Shown one piece after another: positions 45,198 to 55,359 of a stretch of 64,000 bases of DNA. Positions within the stretch are counted from its first letter, which is position 1, and every line of letters begins with the position of its first letter. The DNA lies in assembly GCA_900544345.1 (NCBI GenBank), contig UQUR01000001.1, positions 62,001 through 126,000 on the forward strand, written 5' to 3'. This stretch comes from an uncultured Sutterella sp. (GTDB lineage: Bacteria; Pseudomonadota; Gammaproteobacteria; Burkholderiales; Burkholderiaceae_F). Both the position numbers and the translations under genes were made by a program. The notes beneath the pieces are model-generated. The model searched no databases. It was not told the origin of the DNA and saw only the letters and a list, made by a program, of their open reading frames with translations.

Positions 45198-45293
45198 TTA
45201 GATGCGGCAACGTTCTTGAGGTGGAAGCTGAATTTCGTTGTTTTCTATCCGATAGCTCTGATAGTTGCCGACCAGTACTACGTTTACACTCAT
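45198..45293 (-). CDS. Possible 31-residue small ORF
   Basis: ATG at 45293-45291 with a good ribosome binding site (AGGAG, about 7 bases upstream) and TAA at 45200-45198. The peptide begins MSVNVVLVGNYQSY and ends QLPPQERCRI, with no recognisable domain. It may be the surviving start of a longer decayed gene. It is the only coding hint in the 313-bp gap 45061-45373. Confidence 0.25.
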   Translation of the reverse strand: MSVNVVLVGNYQSYRIENNEIQLPPQERCRI

Positions 45294-45324
45294 TGCCAGC
45301 TCCTAACGTTCTTTAAAAGAACAA

Positions 45325-45354
45325 AGCCTTGCGGTGGATAGCTCCCGCAAGGCT
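45325..45354 (-). terminator. Terminator of the DUF362 gene
   Basis: The 10-bp stem AGCCTTGCGG/CCGCAAGGCT. On the minus strand it follows the DUF362 stop by about 20 bases and is followed by TTTGTTCTTTT. The perfect palindrome GTTCTTT-A-AAAGAAC (45309-45323) lies just beyond. Confidence 0.75.
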
Positions 45355-45373
45355 GATAAAAAGAATATTAGGT

Positions 45374-46318
45374 CTAATCAACACAGACTAAGCGGTAGTG
45401 ACGCTCTCCAAAACCGATATGTTGAGCATGTTCAAGGATTAATTCGCCATTACGGCTTTGGATTCTTTCAATGAGCGAATGTCCGTCAGCTGCTTTGTAA
45501 ACTAAGTCTACGCAAGCCTGATCGAGAGCAACAGGATTTAATGAGGCTAAAATGCCGATATCTTTCATATCCACCTCGGCTGGATGAGCCACACAGTCGC
45601 AATCCACGGACATATTGTTCATGACGGATAGATAAAGCATTCTTTCGCCATGACCGAAATAGTCAGAGACAGATTTTGCAGCTTCTGCCATTGACTCAAT
45701 GAAGGCATTATGATCGGGGCCGCTGAGCTTCATAAAGCGTCCTTCTTCTACACTTTGCCAGCCGCAGGCCTTTTGTAAGGCGCCAGCTGTATGAATATTA
45801 GCTTTTCCATCGGAGGAAGCCACACCGATAGCAATATTTTTTAGAGCCCCTCCAAAGCCGCCCATCGGATGGCCTTTAAAATGTGTGAGAACCATCATGA
45901 AATCGTAATTTTCAACATGTGAGCCGACAATATTTTCTTTTAAATGTTTGCCTCCCTGAACGGATAGGTGAAGCACACCGTCGCTATCCATAATGTCGAC
46001 TTCTGCAATGTCCGCAAAGCCATGTTCTTTAATTAATTGACGATGTGCCTCAGTCGTATTTCGAGCTCCGGCATAGGCGGTATTGCACTCTACAATCGTG
46101 CCTTTAACCTTTTGCACCAGCTCTTTAATTAACGCAGGCTTGAGGTAATTGTTGTTGCCGGCTTCTCCGGTGCTTAATTTCACGGCTACACGGCCCAGAG
46201 CTTGACGACCCAGTTTTTCGTAAAGTTTCAGTAAAGTAGCAGAGGAGATGTCCTTAGAGAAAAATACGGTACTAGCGTCTTGGCAATCGCATTGAAAGCT
46301 TTTATGTTCAGCAGCCAT
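45374..46318 (-). CDS. DUF362-domain protein
   Basis: A 314-residue cytoplasmic protein of the DUF362 family. Typical segments are GRVAVKLSTGEAGNNNYLKPALIKELV near residue 40, ECNTAYAGARNTTEAHRQLIKEHGF, VLTHFKGHPMGGFGGALKNIAIGVASSDGK near 145, and LASLNPVALDQACVDLV. Some relatives carry ferredoxin domains; none is seen here. The function of the family is poorly known. It is a single gene with its own terminator. Confidence 0.85.
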   Translation of the reverse strand: MAAEHKSFQCDCQDASTVFFSKDISSATLLKLYEKLGRQALGRVAVKLSTGEAGNNNYLKPALIKELVQKVKGTIVECNTAYAGARNTTEAHRQLIKEHGFADIAEVDIMDSDGVLHLSVQGGKHLKENIVGSHVENYDFMMVLTHFKGHPMGGFGGALKNIAIGVASSDGKANIHTAGALQKACGWQSVEEGRFMKLSGPDHNAFIESMAEAAKSVSDYFGHGERMLYLSVMNNMSVDCDCVAHPAEVDMKDIGILASLNPVALDQACVDLVYKAADGHSLIERIQSRNGELILEHAQHIGFGERHYRLVCVD

Positions 46319-46477
46319 TTGGTATTCCTCCTCACAGTGTTATTAAAAATTGTAGTGCAATTTTTCCTATCAGATTTTGCTAAAACAATGGAATCTGTTT
46401 TTTGAATCAAATTCAAAAATCTTCTTTTTTACCAAAAGAGTAAGATGAACCGCCTCAAAGAAAACTAATAATAGAAA

Positions 46478-47713
46478 ATGAATTCTGATGCACAGCAAAG
46501 CGCTCTGCGCGCGATTTTTTCCAGAACATTCATCTCCATCTCTTTAATTAATATGTTGGGGATGATTGGCTATTACGCTATTTTTGTGGTTTGTACACGA
46601 TATTTGATGCAGGAGTTTGGAACCTCTGCTTCGACAGCGGGATTAGCGACAGGAATTGTCGTGATCGGTTGTCTGGTTGGACGATTTTTCACTGGTAGCA
46701 TTATTCGTGATGCAGGTTACAGACGGGTTTTGGGGATCGGGGTTTTCTTTTTCTTCTTGATGAACCTTGCCTATTTTTTCTCTCACGAAATCTGGCAGAT
46801 ATTTTCCGTGCGCTTTGTTTCCGGTGTAGCCATGGGTGTGATCGGGACCGCAACCGGTACATATGTGGCTACGATTGTGCCCAGACAGTTTCATGGGCGA
46901 GGTATTTCTTACTTTTCTATGAGTACGGCACTTGCTCTTTGTTTTGGACCGTTTATCGGTATCGCCTTGATTGGTTCCTTAGGCTATGAAGGTATTTTTA
47001 CGATTGCTACGGTCTTGTCAGCAGCAAGTCTTGCCTTGATGTGGTTTGTCATCGATGCTACGCCGCCCAAAGATAAAAAACGCGAGAAAAAAGGGATGAC
47101 TTTAGATGATTTTATCGATCGGCGTCTGGTCCCTTTTAGCATTTTCGTAGGCATTGTTTGCTTAACCTGGGGAAATGTTCAGGCACTTTTGGCTGATTAT
47201 GCAAAGATGTATGACGTTGTAGCAGCTGCCTCTAGCTTTTTCCTTTTGTATGCCGTAGCCAGTCTTGTAACCAGGCCGATTACAGGAAAATTTTATGACG
47301 CTCACGGTCCTGTTGCGCTGATTTTCTCCACTCTCATTTTGATGATTATTGGATTACTCTTATTAGCTACACACAGCGGAAGTTGGGCAGTTCTTTTAGC
47401 TGGTGCAGTGATGGGGTTGGGTTTTGGCAACTTCCAGTCTTTGTCTCAAGTTTCTGGAATTTCTTTAGTGCCTCGGGAACGCTTTGCGCAGGCAACGAGT
47501 ACTATTTTCATCTTCTTTGATCTTGGTGTCGGCATGGCGCCCTATCTTTCCGGTTTTCTGGTGGAGCCATTCGGTTATGCAGGAATTTTTGGCATTAATG
47601 CGGCTGTCGTTGCTCTAACAATTCCCTTGTATTGGCTCGTTTGGAAGAAAAGGCCTAAAAAACAGACTAGCGGTAGCGAAGTATTAGCGGACAATCAGCT
47701 AGAAGACGATTAG
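46478..47713 (+). CDS. Major facilitator superfamily transporter
   Basis: A 411-residue inner-membrane protein with about 12 hydrophobic segments. The MFS signature loop 2-3 is GRFFTGSIIRDAGYRRVLGIG near residue 68. A charged central loop (PPKDKKREKKGMTLDDFIDRR) separates the two halves. The C-terminus is a cytosolic Lys-rich tail. It resembles drug/sugar-efflux members such as the YfcJ/YhhS group; substrate cannot be assigned. Confidence 0.88.
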   Translation: MNSDAQQSALRAIFSRTFISISLINMLGMIGYYAIFVVCTRYLMQEFGTSASTAGLATGIVVIGCLVGRFFTGSIIRDAGYRRVLGIGVFFFFLMNLAYFFSHEIWQIFSVRFVSGVAMGVIGTATGTYVATIVPRQFHGRGISYFSMSTALALCFGPFIGIALIGSLGYEGIFTIATVLSAASLALMWFVIDATPPKDKKREKKGMTLDDFIDRRLVPFSIFVGIVCLTWGNVQALLADYAKMYDVVAAASSFFLLYAVASLVTRPITGKFYDAHGPVALIFSTLILMIIGLLLLATHSGSWAVLLAGAVMGLGFGNFQSLSQVSGISLVPRERFAQATSTIFIFFDLGVGMAPYLSGFLVEPFGYAGIFGINAAVVALTIPLYWLVWKKRPKKQTSGSEVLADNQLEDD

Positions 47714-47729
47714 CCAATGTGCAGAAAGA

Positions 47730-47763
47730 AAACCTCCCAAAGTGTTTTGACTTCGAGAGGTTT
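47730..47763 (-). terminator. Hairpin between convergent MFS and P1-peptidase genes
   Basis: The 7-bp stem AAACCTC/GAGGTTT with a 20-base loop. On the minus strand it is followed by TCTTTC, so it fits a modest terminator for the peptidase gene. Confidence 0.5.
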
Positions 47764-47792
47764 GAGTGTCGCTTAAAACAATTTATAGGGCA

Positions 47793-48887
47793 CTATTGGG
47801 CAACTTTTTTGTGTTCGCGCATCATCTCCATCACCTTATCCAATGGCAGAGCCTTAATGACACGACCGTTATAAGTCGGAGTGTCATGAGCTGCAAAAAG
47901 GGAATTGATGATGGCTTCTTCTGTGGCTTCAATCGTAGCCATAAAAATCGGTGTCATATCATCGTTGCGAACGACGGACATGGTTTGTTTGGCTAATTTT
48001 TCTGCGTTGTGATCAACTCGCATTGCTTCGTTGGTGGAAAATGCAATCACAAAGTCGCCAGAACCATTTGAGGCTACACCTCCTGTTTTAGCTAAACCCA
48101 TGAAAGCACGTTTGGCGACACGTTCAAGGTTCCTGGCTTCAAGTGGAGCATCAGTAGCCACAATCATCATGATGGAGCCGTCAGCACTTTCAATCTCTTT
48201 TTGATAGGGATAACCGCCGAGAGCCTTACCAACTTCAACTCCATTGATATTGAGAAGCCCTCCGAAATTACTCTGAACGATGACGCCTACTGTATAGCCG
48301 CCCATGTTTTCAGGTAACTTGCGAGAGGCAGTGCCAATGCCGCCCTTAAAGTTAAAGGCTTTGGTGCCGGTGCCGGCACCGACTCCGCCTTCTTCTACAG
48401 GACCCTCTTTAGCTTCAATAATCGCCTTAAGTACATCTTCACGAGTGACAAAACGGGAACGGATGTCGTTGATTGCGCCGTCATTGGTTTCGCCCACTAC
48501 ACAGTTAATGGAGCGGACATCATTGTTTTCATCAAAGCCAAAGGTGTAATCAATGATGCCGTCAATGGCTGCAGCCAGATTTAAAGTGTTGGTTAAAACA
48601 ATCGGAGTTTCAATATTGCCGAGTTCCTTGACCTGAGGGTAGCCCACCATTTTGCCAAAAGCGTTACCGAGGAAAATGCCGGCGGGTACTTTGTGCTTAA
48701 AGATATTGTCGGTGTGCGGAACAATAGCTGTGACGCCAGTGCGCATGCCTTTTTTGTCGTCAATCAATGTGACTTGACCGACCTTGACGCCCTTAACATC
48801 GGTGATGGCATTATTTTTACCGGTGGGTAAAACACCGAAAGATATGCCTAATTCGCGGGGACGTTTCCCTTGATAACAGTTTGTCAT
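47793..48887 (-). CDS. P1-family peptidase (DmpA/BapA-type, S58)
   Basis: A 364-residue Ntn-hydrolase-like enzyme. DmpA relatives self-cleave before a Ser and act as aminopeptidases on D-amino-acid or beta-peptides. Family motifs are RPRELGISFGVLPTGKNNAITDVKGVKVG at the N-terminus, EEGGVGAGTGTKAFNFKGGIGTASR near residue 140, and GGVASNGSGDFVIAFSTN near 270, where the Ser (after Gly/Asn) is the expected cleavage nucleophile. No signal peptide is visible. Confidence 0.9.
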   Translation of the reverse strand: MTNCYQGKRPRELGISFGVLPTGKNNAITDVKGVKVGQVTLIDDKKGMRTGVTAIVPHTDNIFKHKVPAGIFLGNAFGKMVGYPQVKELGNIETPIVLTNTLNLAAAIDGIIDYTFGFDENNDVRSINCVVGETNDGAINDIRSRFVTREDVLKAIIEAKEGPVEEGGVGAGTGTKAFNFKGGIGTASRKLPENMGGYTVGVIVQSNFGGLLNINGVEVGKALGGYPYQKEIESADGSIMMIVATDAPLEARNLERVAKRAFMGLAKTGGVASNGSGDFVIAFSTNEAMRVDHNAEKLAKQTMSVVRNDDMTPIFMATIEATEEAIINSLFAAHDTPTYNGRVIKALPLDKVMEMMREHKKVAQ

Positions 48888-48958
48888 GGTGAAATCCTTT
48901 TTTGACGAGCCTGTGGACTCGACGATAAAAACAGATGCATAACTTTAACATTTTCGCT

Positions 48959-48997
48959 AAAAAAAAATCCGCCATTTCCGGAAAAGAAATGGCGGAT
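48959..48997 (-). terminator. Terminator of valS
   Basis: A perfect 12-bp stem ATCCGCCATTTC/GAAATGGCGGAT with a 7-base loop and a nine-T run on the minus strand. Confidence 0.92.
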
Positions 48998-49022
48998 GGA
49001 ATCAGTCAGCTAACTCTGAAAA

Positions 49023-51851
49023 TTATGCCTTAGGCAATTTATCCAGTTGCTCCTGAACTTTATTGAAAAGTTTAGTGAAGTTAGCGAGCCGTTCGCGTTC
49101 CTGGTTCACAACAGCTTCAGGAGCTCTGGCTGTGAACTTTTCGTTGCTGAGTTTTGCGTTAGCTTTAGCAATTTCACCCTGCAGACGAGTAGCTTCTTTG
49201 CTCAAGCGTTCCCGTTCGGCTGCCACATCAATCTTGACGACAAGCATCAGCTTATAGTCTTCAACAATAGCCACAGGAGCAATCGAGCCCTCGTTGGCTT
49301 TGTTGATGTCTTCACAAATCGTGACTTCGCTCACTCGGGCCAAATGCATGATGTAGGGAGCCACAGTCTTAAGCACGGCTTCGTCGCCTTGTACGGCAAG
49401 CGGAATACGCTGAGAAGGTGAAAGCTGCATTTCTCCTCGCAGATTCCTCACCGCATCAATCATCTCCTTAGTGAGAGCCATCTTGTGGTCGGCTTCTGTA
49501 TCTGCAGCAGCAAAAGTGGCTTGCGGATAAGGTTGAATCATGATGGAAGTATCTTCGTCTTCAGCACGGGTGCCGGCAACAACGCTCACCTTTTGCCAGA
49601 GCTCTTCGGTGATAAACGGAATAATCGGGTGGGCCAAGCGCAACACAGCTTCAAGCACCGTAATCAATGTATGGCGGGTAGCGCGTTGTTGAGCTTCGTT
49701 GCCGTTGGCAAGCTGCACCTTGGAGAGTTCCAGATACCAATCGCAGTATTGATCCCAGACGAAGGAATAGATGGCATTGGCCGCGTTGTCCAGACGCCAT
49801 TCAGCAAAGGCCTTTTGCACTTCGTTTATCGTGCGGTCCAATTCGCGCAAAATCCATTCATCCACAAAGGAGAGCTCTTGTGGCAAAGCGGCATTGGTTC
49901 CGCAGTCTTTGCCCTGAACGTTCATGAGCACAAAGCGCGTAGCGTTCCAGAGCTTATTGCAGAAGTTGCGATAACCTTCGGCACGGCGCAGGTCAAAGTT
50001 GATATTGCGCCCCAGGGTGGCATAGGCGGCCATCGTAAAGCGCAAGGCATCAGCGCCATGAGGAGCAATGCCGTTGGGATAATTTTTACGTAGTTTCTTT
50101 TCGACTTGAGGCGCTTTTTCTGGTTGACGCAGGCCACGGGTATTCTTCTTAATTAGGCTTTCCAGATCGATACCATCCATGATGTCCAAGGGATCAAGCG
50201 TATTGCCTTCGCTCTTAGACATCTTCTTGCCTTCAGCATCGCGTACAAGTCCGTGCAGATAGACGCCCTTGAAGGGGACACGGCCCGTAAAGTAGCGGGT
50301 CATCATCACCATGCGGGCAACCCAGAAGAAGATAATGTCATAGCCCGTTACGAGAATGGAGCTCGGTAGGAACAAGTCGTAGCCTTCTTGGGCCATTTTC
50401 TTTTCGTCAGGCCAACCAAGCGTAGAGAAGGGGACCATGGCAGAAGAGAACCAGGTATCCAATACGTCTTCATCACGAGTAAGTTTGACGCCAGCGCCTG
50501 CTTGTTGTTGAGCTTCTTCTTCGCTATGGGCTACGTAAACATGACCTTCTTCGTCATACCAAGCCGGGATTTGGTGCCCCCACCACAATTGACGAGATAA
50601 GCACCAGTCCTGAATATTTTCCAACCATTGACGATAAACACCGCGCCACTCTTTAGGCTGAATATTGACTTCACCCGATTCGACAGCTTCCAGGCCGATT
50701 TCTCCGATCGATTTGCCAGGGAAATGAGCTGTGGCCGGAGCAGGCTTACTCATTGCCATATACCATTGCTCGGAGAGCATTGGTTCAACGATTTCACCTG
50801 TGCGGGCCACACGGGGCACCATGTGCTTATGGTCTTTGATACCGACTAAAAGTCCTTGAGCTTCCAAGTCTTTGATAACAGCCTTTCGGGCTTCATAACG
50901 ATCCATGCCGCGGTATTTTTCAGGCACGTTATCGTTCATCTTAGCGGTTTTCGTAAGGACGTTTAATGGCTTTAAGTGATGACGCTGGCCGACAGCAAAG
51001 TCGTTAAAGTCGTGCGCCGGAGTAATCTTGACGCAGCCCGAGCCGAATTCCCGGTCAACGTATTCGTCTGCAATGACAGGAATCGTGCGGTTGCAAAGCG
51101 GAAGAATTAATTCTTTACCGACTAATGCACTATAGCGTTCATCTTCAGGATGCACTGCGACGGCCTGGTCGCCGAAAAGCGTTTCCGGACGTGTAGTAGC
51201 AACCACTACACCTTCGCCGCCGTCGGCTGCCGGATAGCGAATTTCCCAAAGGTGCCCGTTTTCTTCTTCGCTTTCGACTTCTAGGTCGCTGACTGCACTT
51301 TGCAGTTTCGGGTCCCAGTTCACCAAACGCGTACCGCGGTAGATGAGGCCGTCGTTGTATAGTTTCACAAAGGTATCGACCACGACTTTGGACAGTTTTT
51401 GATCCATCGTAAAGTAGAGTCGGCCCCAGTCAACAGAGTCACCCATGCGGCGAATTTGCTGCAAAATGGTGCCGCCGGAGAACTTTTGCCATTCCCAAAC
51501 ACGGGCGATGAAATCTTCACGTTTCATATCGCGGCGGTTAAGTCCTTCTTTTTCAAGCTGACGTTCCACCACAATTTGCGTGGCAATGCCGGCGTGGTCG
51601 GTTCCGGGAACCCAGGCCGTGTTGTAGCCTTTCATACGGTAATAGCGCACGAGAGTATCCATGACAGTTTGGTTAAAAGCATGGCCCATGTGCAAAATAC
51701 CCGTGATATTAGGCGGGGGTAATTGGATGCTGAACGAAGGCTTAGAGGGATCCAATTTGCCGGCAAAGTAGCCGCGCTTTTCCCAAGTCTCATACCAACG
51801 TTTTTCAATTTGCGCCGGTTCAAAACTCTTAGCAAGTTCTTCAGTACTCAT
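49023..51851 (-). CDS. valS: Valyl-tRNA synthetase
   Basis: A 942-residue class I synthetase that charges tRNA-Val and edits mis-charged Thr. The HIGH motif appears as HMGHA near residue 56 ([17 protein letters not shown]), the editing domain spans about 190-345 with [10 protein letters not shown], and the KMSKS loop is [13 protein letters not shown] near residue 542. A C-terminal coiled-coil arm is present ([25 protein letters not shown]). It follows the pepA-holC-small-gene run on the same strand, the common proteobacterial order. Confidence 0.98.
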   Translation of the reverse strand: MSTEELAKSFEPAQIEKRWYETWEKRGYFAGKLDPSKPSFSIQLPPPNITGILHMGHAFNQTVMDTLVRYYRMKGYNTAWVPGTDHAGIATQIVVERQLEKEGLNRRDMKREDFIARVWEWQKFSGGTILQQIRRMGDSVDWGRLYFTMDQKLSKVVVDTFVKLYNDGLIYRGTRLVNWDPKLQSAVSDLEVESEEENGHLWEIRYPAADGGEGVVVATTRPETLFGDQAVAVHPEDERYSALVGKELILPLCNRTIPVIADEYVDREFGSGCVKITPAHDFNDFAVGQRHHLKPLNVLTKTAKMNDNVPEKYRGMDRYEARKAVIKDLEAQGLLVGIKDHKHMVPRVARTGEIVEPMLSEQWYMAMSKPAPATAHFPGKSIGEIGLEAVESGEVNIQPKEWRGVYRQWLENIQDWCLSRQLWWGHQIPAWYDEEGHVYVAHSEEEAQQQAGAGVKLTRDEDVLDTWFSSAMVPFSTLGWPDEKKMAQEGYDLFLPSSILVTGYDIIFFWVARMVMMTRYFTGRVPFKGVYLHGLVRDAEGKKMSKSEGNTLDPLDIMDGIDLESLIKKNTRGLRQPEKAPQVEKKLRKNYPNGIAPHGADALRFTMAAYATLGRNINFDLRRAEGYRNFCNKLWNATRFVLMNVQGKDCGTNAALPQELSFVDEWILRELDRTINEVQKAFAEWRLDNAANAIYSFVWDQYCDWYLELSKVQLANGNEAQQRATRHTLITVLEAVLRLAHPIIPFITEELWQKVSVVAGTRAEDEDTSIMIQPYPQATFAAADTEADHKMALTKEMIDAVRNLRGEMQLSPSQRIPLAVQGDEAVLKTVAPYIMHLARVSEVTICEDINKANEGSIAPVAIVEDYKLMLVVKIDVAAERERLSKEATRLQGEIAKANAKLSNEKFTARAPEAVVNQERERLANFTKLFNKVQEQLDKLPKA

Positions 51852-51893
51852 TTTTCAATCTTTCTAAATAAAGTTTTTAATCAATTCTGTGCA

Positions 51894-52259
51894 TTACGAC
51901 AAAGTCGAGCGTTTGCCGGATTGTACGATTTTTTCAATCTCTTCATGCACCGCCTCTTTAACGGCAGCGCGTAATTGATTCGTCAGATCAGCTCGCAGAC
52001 GGTGGTAGCTGTTATTGATGGCCATACTCAAGATATCGTCCATTTGAGCGGAGACATTTTGAGCAATACGCTCACCGGCGAACACTAATTCCATTTCCTT
52101 GTCTGTGAGTTTTGCTGCATCCTCAGGCGAAATGGGCATTTTCACCGGTTCGAGCACTCGGCTTAATTTCTCCCAGGAGACATTAATTCGGTCATTTAAG
52201 ATCGGAATATCATCGTGGTGAGCAATGGTGGGCTCTTTACGAAGCAGTTCGTTTGTCAT
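51894..52259 (-). CDS. Small conserved-looking protein between holC and valS
   Basis: A 121-residue soluble protein, highly charged and predicted mostly helical in its C-terminal half (NNSYHRLRADLTNQLRAAVKEAVHEEIEKIV). It overlaps the holC stop by 4 bases (ATGA), so it is translated with it. I do not recognise a family. Position suggests a role tied to replication or simply operon membership; no function is assigned. Confidence 0.65.
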   Translation of the reverse strand: MTNELLRKEPTIAHHDDIPILNDRINVSWEKLSRVLEPVKMPISPEDAAKLTDKEMELVFAGERIAQNVSAQMDDILSMAINNSYHRLRADLTNQLRAAVKEAVHEEIEKIVQSGKRSTLS

Positions 52260-52699
52260 GCGCGTTGTGCTCCTTGATCATGAGCAACAGGGCAAAGTCC
52301 TGCAGCTCGGTAAATCTTAAATCTTTGGCGGGCAGGCTGCCTTTCAGTTTCGCTTGCCCCTACAATATCAATGACACGCCCGAAGCGGTCAAATAGTGTT
52401 TTCCAGTCGTTGGGTACCTCATCATCGAGCAGAATCAACAGATCTCTGGCAGGCAGTAGTGTTTCCTCACTATGGTAAACAATCGGTGTTTCCGCAGCTA
52501 ACTCATCATCAGCTGGAACATGCGGATAAAAACCCGTTGGTTCAAAGCTCCAAAGCTGTCGGGCAAAAAAGTTGAGCCGGTTGTTGTCTCGCGTCCAAAC
52601 GGCCACAGTCATATTATTGGCTCGGGCCTTGCGAACCACTCGGCAAGCATATAAAAGCCGATTGGGCACATTGAAGTGAAAGTCAATCCGTGGCGCCAT
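52256..52699 (-). CDS. holC: DNA polymerase III chi subunit
   Basis: A 147-residue clamp-loader accessory protein that links the replisome to SSB. It begins with the typical IDFHFNVPNRLLYACRVVRKARANN and has VAVWTRDNNRLNFFARQLWSF near residue 33 and a late PNDWKTLFDRFGRVIDIVG. It lies 6 bases after pepA and overlaps the next gene by 4 bases. Confidence 0.92.
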   Translation of the reverse strand: MAPRIDFHFNVPNRLLYACRVVRKARANNMTVAVWTRDNNRLNFFARQLWSFEPTGFYPHVPADDELAAETPIVYHSEETLLPARDLLILLDDEVPNDWKTLFDRFGRVIDIVGASETERQPARQRFKIYRAAGLCPVAHDQGAQRA

Positions 52700-52705
52700 A
52701 TTCGC

Positions 52706-54187
52706 TTACTCATCTAGAGAAGCCATTTGATGTAACAGCATCATAAGAAGTGCCACTGGGCGCCCTGTGCTGTGGGGATTTTTACCGCCGCGGAAAGCAG
52801 TGGCGGCAACATCAAGATGAGCCCAGGGGGTATCTTCATCGATAAACTGTGACAAAAAGGTCGCTGCCACTGAGGATCCACCCACGCCACGTGGCCCCGA
52901 ATTCACACAGTCTGCCACATTGCTCTTGAGAAGATCAGTAAAGCGCTTGCCGCCAAAGGGTAAAGCCCAGACCGGATCATTGGCAACGTCAGCTGAACTT
53001 TCAATCATGTCGCAAAGAATTGGGTCGTTGACAAAAAGACCATTGATATCAGATCCCAATGCCACTTCAACTGCACCGGTAAGCGTTGCAACATCGATAA
53101 TAGCCTGCGGTTTAAAGCGGCTAGCGTAGGTGAGTGCATCGGCTAAAATCAAACGACCTTCGGCGTCAGTATTTGTGATTTCAACGGTTTTGCCCGAGAG
53201 CGTTTTAATGACATCTGATGGTTTGTAGGCGGCACCGTCAGGCAGGTTTTCACAAGCAGGAATAAGGGCCACTAGGTTAATGGGCCACTTTTGCTCAGCG
53301 GCCGCTTCAAATACAGCCAAAACAGCAGCGCCTCCGCACATATCATATTTCATCTCGCTAATATGAGCAGAGGGCTTTAAGCACAGGCCGCCTGCATCTA
53401 ACGTAATAGCTTTGCCTACGAGACAAATCGGAGCATCAGTTTTGGCGCCTCCGTTATAGTGCAATTCAATAAAACGCGGTTGCTCTCGTGACCCCTGAGC
53501 CACAGCTAAAAAAGCATTCATGCCAATCGAGGCAATGGCTTTTTCGTTGTGAATCTTCACTGATACAGACTTAAGTGCAGAGAGCTTTTTAGCTTCATCG
53601 GCAAGATATGACGGCGTACAGATGTTGGCTGGAAGATTACCGAGTACTTTGGCCCGATTGATGGCGTGGGCGATAGTTTCGCCAATTTTTGCGGCTTCGT
53701 TTAGCGCTGTGCCTTTTTGAGAAACTACAATACTTACACGGCGCTTATCAATGAGGCGGCGATTTTCTTCGCTTAAAGGCTCCAACGCAGTGCCGGCAGC
53801 GATGGCTACTTGCAAAACAGACCACTCATCGGTCTTATTTTCGAGCAGCCAATCTTCGAGCATAACAGCTATGTTTTCAGCGCGGGTGGCAGAAAAAGCA
53901 GCTCGTGCCGCGCTTGTTAAGGCTTGCTCGTCAAATTTTTCTTGGGTGCCTAAACCAACAAGAACTAATTCACGCACAGCAAGTCCCATAGGACGAAGCA
54001 CTCGCGTGACCTCGCCGAGACGGGCCTGAAAACCATCGATAGCCACCATATCGCTTACAGAGTTAGCTAGGCCTTCAACATCAGAGCCGCTTCTGGGCGA
54101 TTGGGCTTTTTCAAAAAGTCCGATAATGAGCGCTTGGGAGTTGATTTTGTCAATAGCTTGACTCTTAATGCTGAGCTTCAATTCCAA
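52706..54187 (-). CDS. pepA: Leucyl aminopeptidase PepA
   Basis: A 493-residue M17 metallo-exopeptidase; in E. coli the protein also acts in cer/Xer recombination. Metal-binding and catalytic residues are in VGKAITLDAGGLCLKPSAHISEMKYDMCGGAAVL and NTDAEGRLILADALTYA, the M17 signature near residue 345. The N-terminal domain is the variable regulatory part. holC follows at 6 bases. Confidence 0.97.
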   Translation of the reverse strand: MELKLSIKSQAIDKINSQALIIGLFEKAQSPRSGSDVEGLANSVSDMVAIDGFQARLGEVTRVLRPMGLAVRELVLVGLGTQEKFDEQALTSAARAAFSATRAENIAVMLEDWLLENKTDEWSVLQVAIAAGTALEPLSEENRRLIDKRRVSIVVSQKGTALNEAAKIGETIAHAINRAKVLGNLPANICTPSYLADEAKKLSALKSVSVKIHNEKAIASIGMNAFLAVAQGSREQPRFIELHYNGGAKTDAPICLVGKAITLDAGGLCLKPSAHISEMKYDMCGGAAVLAVFEAAAEQKWPINLVALIPACENLPDGAAYKPSDVIKTLSGKTVEITNTDAEGRLILADALTYASRFKPQAIIDVATLTGAVEVALGSDINGLFVNDPILCDMIESSADVANDPVWALPFGGKRFTDLLKSNVADCVNSGPRGVGGSSVAATFLSQFIDEDTPWAHLDVAATAFRGGKNPHSTGRPVALLMMLLHQMASLDE

Positions 54188-54349
54188 TGTCCTATAAAAA
54201 TGCTGTTGAATCCGTTCATTTTAATGGAAACGGGCTGATTTTCCTACGATTTTTGAGTTCGCTTACAGGAAGAAAAAACAAAAAAATACTTAGCTCTGCT
54301 TATAATTAAAAGATCGGTTTTGAAAGTCAGAATATGAGGAGTTTCAAAC

Positions 54350-54754
54350 ATGACGGCTTATCCGAAGTTGCGTTTATCACGTCAAACGAAAGACATTGAA
54401 TTGCTGTTGCCTTTTTATCGCGACGGTTTGGGTTTTGAGGTTCTCGATCGAAGTGAAAACGTCGATGGAATGGATACCGTTTTGTTGGGTCACAAAGACT
54501 GGCCATATCAATTTGAGTTCTCTCAGGTCAGAGGCAGCGAAACAGCTCCCAGAGCGCCCTCTTCTGAACACTATCGAGTATTTTGTATCGAAGAAGATGA
54601 GCACTGGTCTAGCCGGCTTGAAGCGATGTTTCAGGCTGGCGTTCCGCAGGTGACGCCTCCGATTCAGTACGTTAACGGCAAGTGGCCTTGTGTGGCCTAT
54701 GAGGACGCTGACGGCTACCGGGTAGTGCTCGTACACGGAAAATGGAAAAAGTAA
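54350..54754 (+). CDS. VOC-family (glyoxalase-like) protein
   Basis: A 134-residue protein with one vicinal-oxygen-chelate unit. The pattern RLSRQTKDIELLLPFYRDGLGFEVLDR, then YQFEFSQ and a C-terminal YEDADGYRVVLVHGKWKK is typical. Metal-ligand positions can be proposed (His/Glu in EHYRVFCIEE and the tail), but enzymatic class is not evident. A terminator follows. Confidence 0.8.
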   Translation: MTAYPKLRLSRQTKDIELLLPFYRDGLGFEVLDRSENVDGMDTVLLGHKDWPYQFEFSQVRGSETAPRAPSSEHYRVFCIEEDEHWSSRLEAMFQAGVPQVTPPIQYVNGKWPCVAYEDADGYRVVLVHGKWKK

Positions 54755-54789
54755 AATTGAACTTTTTTGAGCTGTGAAAGCAGCCCCAA

Positions 54790-54828
54790 AGCGCCCACGC
54801 CCTGTTTTGAGCTCGGGCGCTTCTTTTT
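54790..54828 (+). terminator. Terminator of the VOC gene
   Basis: The 7-bp stem AGCGCCC (54790-54796)/GGGCGCT (54815-54821), followed by TCTTTTTT. Confidence 0.85.
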
Positions 54829-54840
54829 TAAGGAATTCGC

Positions 54841-55350
54841 ATGATTGAAGTTCGCACTGCGACCATTGACGATGCTAAAGCACTGGCTGAAGTGGAAGGT
54901 GCCAGTTTCCCGCCCGCTGAAGCCTGTAGTTTGGATAACTTTAAAAAGCGTTTGTCTGTGTTTGCCGATTACTTTCTAGTCTTGGAAGAAGAAGGCAGGA
55001 TTTGTGGCTTAATTGATGGGATGGTGACTGATCAGCAAACCATTACTGATGATCTTTACGAAGATGCTGGGCTTCACAACCCTAAAGGCTCTTGGCAAAG
55101 TGTATTCGGATTAGCAGTCATTCCTCAGAAAAGAGGACGCGGCTATGCCTCTTTGCTGATGATGGAAATGATTGAGAAAGCTCGGCAGGAAAATCGTCGC
55201 GGGGTTATTCTGACCTGCAAAGAGAAATTGATTCCTTTTTATGAGCAATTTGGCTTTGTCAACAAAGGACTTTCAGCCTCGGTGCATGGAGGTGCTGCCT
55301 GGTATGACATGGTGCTTGATTTTGAAGCCCAGCCCGAAAGCGGTTTTTAA
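54841..55350 (+). CDS. GNAT-family N-acetyltransferase
   Basis: A 169-residue acetyl-CoA-dependent transferase of the serotonin-acetyltransferase-like type. The acetyl-CoA loop is visible as LAVIPQKRGRGYASLLMMEMI near residue 92, preceded by a beta strand and followed by GVILTCKEKLIPFYEQFGFVNKG. The target cannot be read. It is 9 bases before the U32 gene, so the two are likely co-transcribed. Confidence 0.88.
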   Translation: MIEVRTATIDDAKALAEVEGASFPPAEACSLDNFKKRLSVFADYFLVLEEEGRICGLIDGMVTDQQTITDDLYEDAGLHNPKGSWQSVFGLAVIPQKRGRGYASLLMMEMIEKARQENRRGVILTCKEKLIPFYEQFGFVNKGLSASVHGGAAWYDMVLDFEAQPESGF

Positions 55351-55359
55351 GGATAGAGC

